7,846 nucleotides of DNA. Origin: a bacterium. Its GTDB lineage: Bacteria; Bacteroidota; Bacteroidia; Bacteroidales; Bacteroidaceae. Location of the stretch: contig SFQP01000113.1 of NCBI GenBank assembly GCA_004562975.1, positions 1 through 7,846 of the forward strand, in the 5' to 3' direction. A program made the translations under genes and the position numbers. The notes beneath the pieces were generated by a model. That model had not been told where the DNA came from and ran no database searches. It was given only the letters and a program-made list of their open reading frames with translations. How positions within the stretch are numbered: the first letter of the stretch is position 1; every line of letters starts with the position of its first letter. Of this stretch, positions 5,247-7,846 are shown one piece after another.

Positions 5247-6557
5247 ATGAGTACGTTCATCATTGAAGGCGGACACAGGCTGAAAGGGGAAATCACTCCC
5301 CAAGGAGCCAAAAACGAAGCGTTGCAGGTGATCTGCGCCACACTCCTGACAGACGAAACGGTGCGCATACAAAACATTCCCGACATACTGGATGTCAACA
5401 ATCTCATTTCGCTGTTGAAAGAGATGGGGGTGGAAGTGCAATGGAACGGGCCGGGCGACTGTACCTTCTGTGCCGCCCGGATTGACTTGGCATACCTGCA
5501 AAGCAAGGAATTTCTGGACCGTTGTGCTCGCCTCAGGGGTTCTGTATTGCTCATCGGCCCCCTGACCGCCCGCTTCGGCATTTCGCGCATCGCCAAGCCT
5601 GGTGGTGACAAAATCGGGCGCAGACGGCTCGACACGCATTTCTACGGTATGCAGAAGCTGGGGGCAAGATTCTTCTTCAACGAGGAGGAAGGCACTTACA
5701 ACATTGAGGCAAAGAAACTGAAGGGTGCTTATATGCTCCTCGACGAAGCCTCTGTTACCGGCACAGCCAACCTGGTCATGGCGGCTGTGCTGGCACAAGG
5801 AACAACCACCATCTACAATGCCGCCTGCGAACCGTACATCCAGCAACTCTGCCATTTGCTGAACAAAATGGGAGCTCATATCGAAGGCATCGCCTCGAAC
5901 CTGCTCACCATCACCGGTGTGGAAAAGCTGCACGGTAACGTGCAACACCGCATCTTGCCCGACATGATTGAAATCGGCTCTTTCATCGGTATGGGGGCAA
6001 TGGTCGGCTCCGGACTGACCATCCGTGGAGCCGGCGTGAAATCATTGGGCATCATACCCGAATCGTTCCGTAGGCTGGGCATCAAGCTCTATATCAAGGG
6101 CGACGATATTCTCATTCCCCAGCAGAACCATTACCAAATAGAAACCTTTGTGGACGGGTCGTTCATGACCCTGGCTGACGCGCCATGGCCGGGACTTACC
6201 CCCGACCTTCTCAGCGTGCTCATCGTGGTGGCCACCCAGGCTCGTGGCTCGGTGCTCTTCCACCAGAAAATGTTTGAAAGCCGGCTCTTCTTTGTCGACA
6301 AACTCATTGAAATGGGGGCACAAATCATCCTTTGCGACCCGCACCGCGCCGTGGTGGTGGGTCACGACCACAAAGTCCGTTTGAGGGGTCGCCGCATGGT
6401 GTCGCCCGACATCCGTGCCGGCATAGCCCTGCTGATTGCCGCGCTCAGCGCAGAGGGTGTCAGCCAGATTGATAATGTTGAACAGATTGACCGGGGGTAC
6501 GAATGTATTGAAGAAAGGCTCCGACGCTTGGGGGCCTGCATCACCCGAAAGCCTTAA
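5247..6557 (+). CDS. murA: UDP-N-acetylglucosamine 1-carboxyvinyltransferase MurA
   Basis: This encodes 436 aa, the usual MurA length. It transfers enolpyruvate from PEP to UDP-GlcNAc, the first committed step of peptidoglycan precursor synthesis, in the cytosol. Evidence includes the N-terminal FIIEGGHRLKGEI, the conserved Lys22-Asn23 pair, LRGSVLLIGPLTARFG, the active-site loop KPGGDKIGRRRLDTHF, LPDMIEIGSFIGMGAM, and TPDLLSVL with Asp320 at the position of the catalytic Asp305 of E. coli. The loop has Asp121 where E. coli has Cys115, the residue alkylated by fosfomycin, so this MurA should be naturally fosfomycin-insensitive. ATG5247 gives the conserved start; an in-frame TTG at 5223 would add eight unmatched residues. 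RimM follows after 12 nt. No second MurA-like gene is in the window; the close relative AroA is excluded by the MurA-specific loop. Confidence 0.96.
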   Translation: MSTFIIEGGHRLKGEITPQGAKNEALQVICATLLTDETVRIQNIPDILDVNNLISLLKEMGVEVQWNGPGDCTFCAARIDLAYLQSKEFLDRCARLRGSVLLIGPLTARFGISRIAKPGGDKIGRRRLDTHFYGMQKLGARFFFNEEEGTYNIEAKKLKGAYMLLDEASVTGTANLVMAAVLAQGTTTIYNAACEPYIQQLCHLLNKMGAHIEGIASNLLTITGVEKLHGNVQHRILPDMIEIGSFIGMGAMVGSGLTIRGAGVKSLGIIPESFRRLGIKLYIKGDDILIPQQNHYQIETFVDGSFMTLADAPWPGLTPDLLSVLIVVATQARGSVLFHQKMFESRLFFVDKLIEMGAQIILCDPHRAVVVGHDHKVRLRGRRMVSPDIRAGIALLIAALSAEGVSQIDNVEQIDRGYECIEERLRRLGACITRKP

Positions 6558-6569
6558 CTGACCATCCAG

Positions 6570-7118
6570 ATGATCCGAAGAGAAGACGTTTTCAGCATAG
6601 GTTACATAGCCAAACACCGAGGGCTGAAAGGTGAAGTGGAACTTTGCTTCACCGATGACATTTTCGATACCGGCCATTCGCCATACCTCATACTTGACAT
6701 GGACGGCATCCTCGTGCCTTTCTTCTGGGAGGAATACCGCTTCAAGAATGCAGACACTGCGATTTTCAAATTTGAGGACATCGATACCGAGCAACAGGCT
6801 CGCAGTCTGGTAGGCCATGCGGTATGCTATCCCAAAGCGGAAGTGTCGCAGCCGGAGGATGATGAGGCTGCACCCATGCTCCCCAGCTTCAAGGCACTCA
6901 CGGGCTACACTGTGAGCGACACCGAGAGTGGTCATCTTGGCCAAGTGGTCAGTGTGGATGACTCCTCGGCCAACGTGTTGCTATACATTGAGGATGACTA
7001 TGGACGAGAAACCATCATTCCCTTTCACCCAGACTTTTTGGTGCAATTTGATTATCCCGGCCGCTCGCTTTTGCTCCGCCTACCGGAAGGGCTTCTGAAC
7101 CTCAACAATCCGGAGTAA
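6570..7118 (+). CDS. rimM: Ribosome maturation factor RimM
   Basis: This encodes 182 aa, the usual family length. RimM assists late 30S assembly by binding S19 and the 16S rRNA 3' head domain. The N-terminal RimM barrel (about 7-90) opens with FSIGYIAKHRGLKGEVEL, close to the consensus G.I.KPHGLKGEV, with HR here instead of PH. It continues with TDDIFD and ILVPFFWEEYRFKNADTAIF, a pattern typical of Bacteroidetes RimM. The C-terminal PRC-barrel (about 105-175) includes LTGYTVSD, GHLGQVVSVDD, IIPFHPDFLVQ and LPEGLLNL. It starts 12 nt after murA, so the two are likely cotranscribed. In many bacteria rimM sits with rpsP and trmD; here the Bacteroidales murA-rimM-dxr neighbourhood applies. Confidence 0.94.
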   Translation: MIRREDVFSIGYIAKHRGLKGEVELCFTDDIFDTGHSPYLILDMDGILVPFFWEEYRFKNADTAIFKFEDIDTEQQARSLVGHAVCYPKAEVSQPEDDEAAPMLPSFKALTGYTVSDTESGHLGQVVSVDDSSANVLLYIEDDYGRETIIPFHPDFLVQFDYPGRSLLLRLPEGLLNLNNPE

Positions 7119-7157
7119 TGAACAGAAAAGCCTGAACTTTAACTCTCACCGCAAAAG

Positions 7158-7846
7158 ATGAAACACATTGCGATATTAGGTTCTACAGGCTCCATCGGCA
7201 CACAAGCGCTGGATGTCATCAAGAACCACCCCGACAGCTTCGAGGCAACCGTGCTCACGGCGGGCAACAACGCTGATTTGCTCATCAAGCAGGCTCGTGA
7301 GTTCCTTCCCGACTGCGTGGTCATTGCCAACGAGGCTCTTTATGAAAAAGTGCAGGATGCTTTGGCCAACCTGCCCATCAAGGTGTATGCGGGGCAGGAT
7401 GCTATCTGCCAGGTGGTACAGCACAGCGAAGTAGACACCGTGCTCACTGCCATGGTGGGATTTGCCGGCCTGAAGCCCACCGTGGCTGCTCTGAAAGCCC
7501 GAAAGGCTATCGCCCTGGCCAACAAAGAGACTTTGGTAGTGGCAGGAGGCATCATCAAGCAGCTGGCCATCGAGAACCAAACGCCCATCCTGCCCGTTGA
7601 CAGCGAACACTCTGCCATTTTCCAATGTATCAACGGCGAAGCCGAGAACCACATCCAGCGCATCCTACTTACGGCTTCGGGAGGTCCCTTCCGCCACTTC
7701 TCACATGAAGAACTGGAGCGGGTATCACCCTCACAGGCATTGCAACATCCCAACTGGAAAATGGGGGCAAAGATTACCATTGACTCGGCCACGATGATGA
7801 ACAAAGGCTTTGAAATGATTGAGGCTCATTGGCTTTACGGAGTGAA
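7158..7846 (+). CDS. dxr: 1-deoxy-D-xylulose 5-phosphate reductoisomerase Dxr (3' end outside window)
   Basis: The frame is open from ATG7158 to the window end, giving 229 complete codons of an expected 385 or so. Dxr converts DXP to MEP with NADPH, the first committed step of the MEP isoprenoid pathway, in the cytosol. Seen: the NADPH-binding GSTGSIG at residues 8-14, ALANKETLV, PVDSEHSAIFQ with metal ligands Asp148 and Glu150, the substrate-loop segments TASGGPF and HPNW, then MGAKITIDSATMMNKGFEMIEA with Asn215, Lys216 and the third metal ligand Glu219. All catalytic residues expected in this portion are present. It begins 39 nt after rimM. The partner of the fosmidomycin-binding site further on cannot be checked. 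Confidence 0.96.
   Translation, partial: MKHIAILGSTGSIGTQALDVIKNHPDSFEATVLTAGNNADLLIKQAREFLPDCVVIANEALYEKVQDALANLPIKVYAGQDAICQVVQHSEVDTVLTAMVGFAGLKPTVAALKARKAIALANKETLVVAGGIIKQLAIENQTPILPVDSEHSAIFQCINGEAENHIQRILLTASGGPFRHFSHEELERVSPSQALQHPNWKMGAKITIDSATMMNKGFEMIEAHWLYGV

Noticed and set aside
5142..5948. 268-codon open frame on the - strand
   Set aside because: It lies almost wholly inside murA and the end of DUF4290 on the + strand; its protein shows no recognisable family and reads as an antisense shadow.
6042..6944. 300-codon open frame on the - strand
   Set aside because: It overlaps confident murA and rimM coding sequence and has no family features; high G+C third positions leave such antisense frames open.

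Overview
The window looks like a chromosomal segment of a Bacteroidales bacterium, probably Prevotellaceae or Bacteroidaceae. The grounds are a Bacteroidetes-style -7 promoter element (TAnnTTTG) at the left end, the near absence of Shine-Dalgarno sequences, a stand-alone AICAR formyltransferase, a DUF4290 gene beside murA, and protein sequences that read like Bacteroidales homologues. The coding part is near 50% G+C by eye; the first few hundred bases are more AT-rich. All convincing genes are on the + strand. I saw no rRNA, tRNA, CRISPR array or transposase gene.

Left end (1-619): two near-identical copies of an AT-rich palindromic repeat lie 79 bp apart. The second copy ends in a good -7 element and precedes a gene for a short, probably secreted protein of unknown function (188-619). 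A longer reading frame from 80 is open, but its first 36 codons are the repeat and promoter.

Accessory cassette (717-2395): an HPr-kinase-like P-loop protein, a small S24/S26 (signal-peptidase-like) protease overlapping it by 4 nt, and a PqqD-family protein. A kinase, a protease and a peptide-binding PqqD domain together suggest modification of a ribosomally made peptide. No precursor gene or transporter is visible here. This is the best candidate for an undescribed system in the window, although the cassette itself is probably recurrent in gut Bacteroidales.

Housekeeping stretch (2470-7846): stand-alone AICAR transformylase (purine synthesis), a 72-aa very basic unknown protein, TsaB (tRNA t6A modification), a DUF4290 gene broken by an apparent frame-shifting internal deletion, MurA (peptidoglycan precursor synthesis) with Asp in place of the fosfomycin-target Cys, RimM (30S maturation), and the start of dxr (isoprenoid synthesis), which runs off the window. 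Gaps are 10-75 nt, so much of this may be cotranscribed.

No gene-free stretch exceeds 300 bases; the longest is the left-end repeat region (1-187). Family assignments rest on motifs and remembered homologues, not on a database search.
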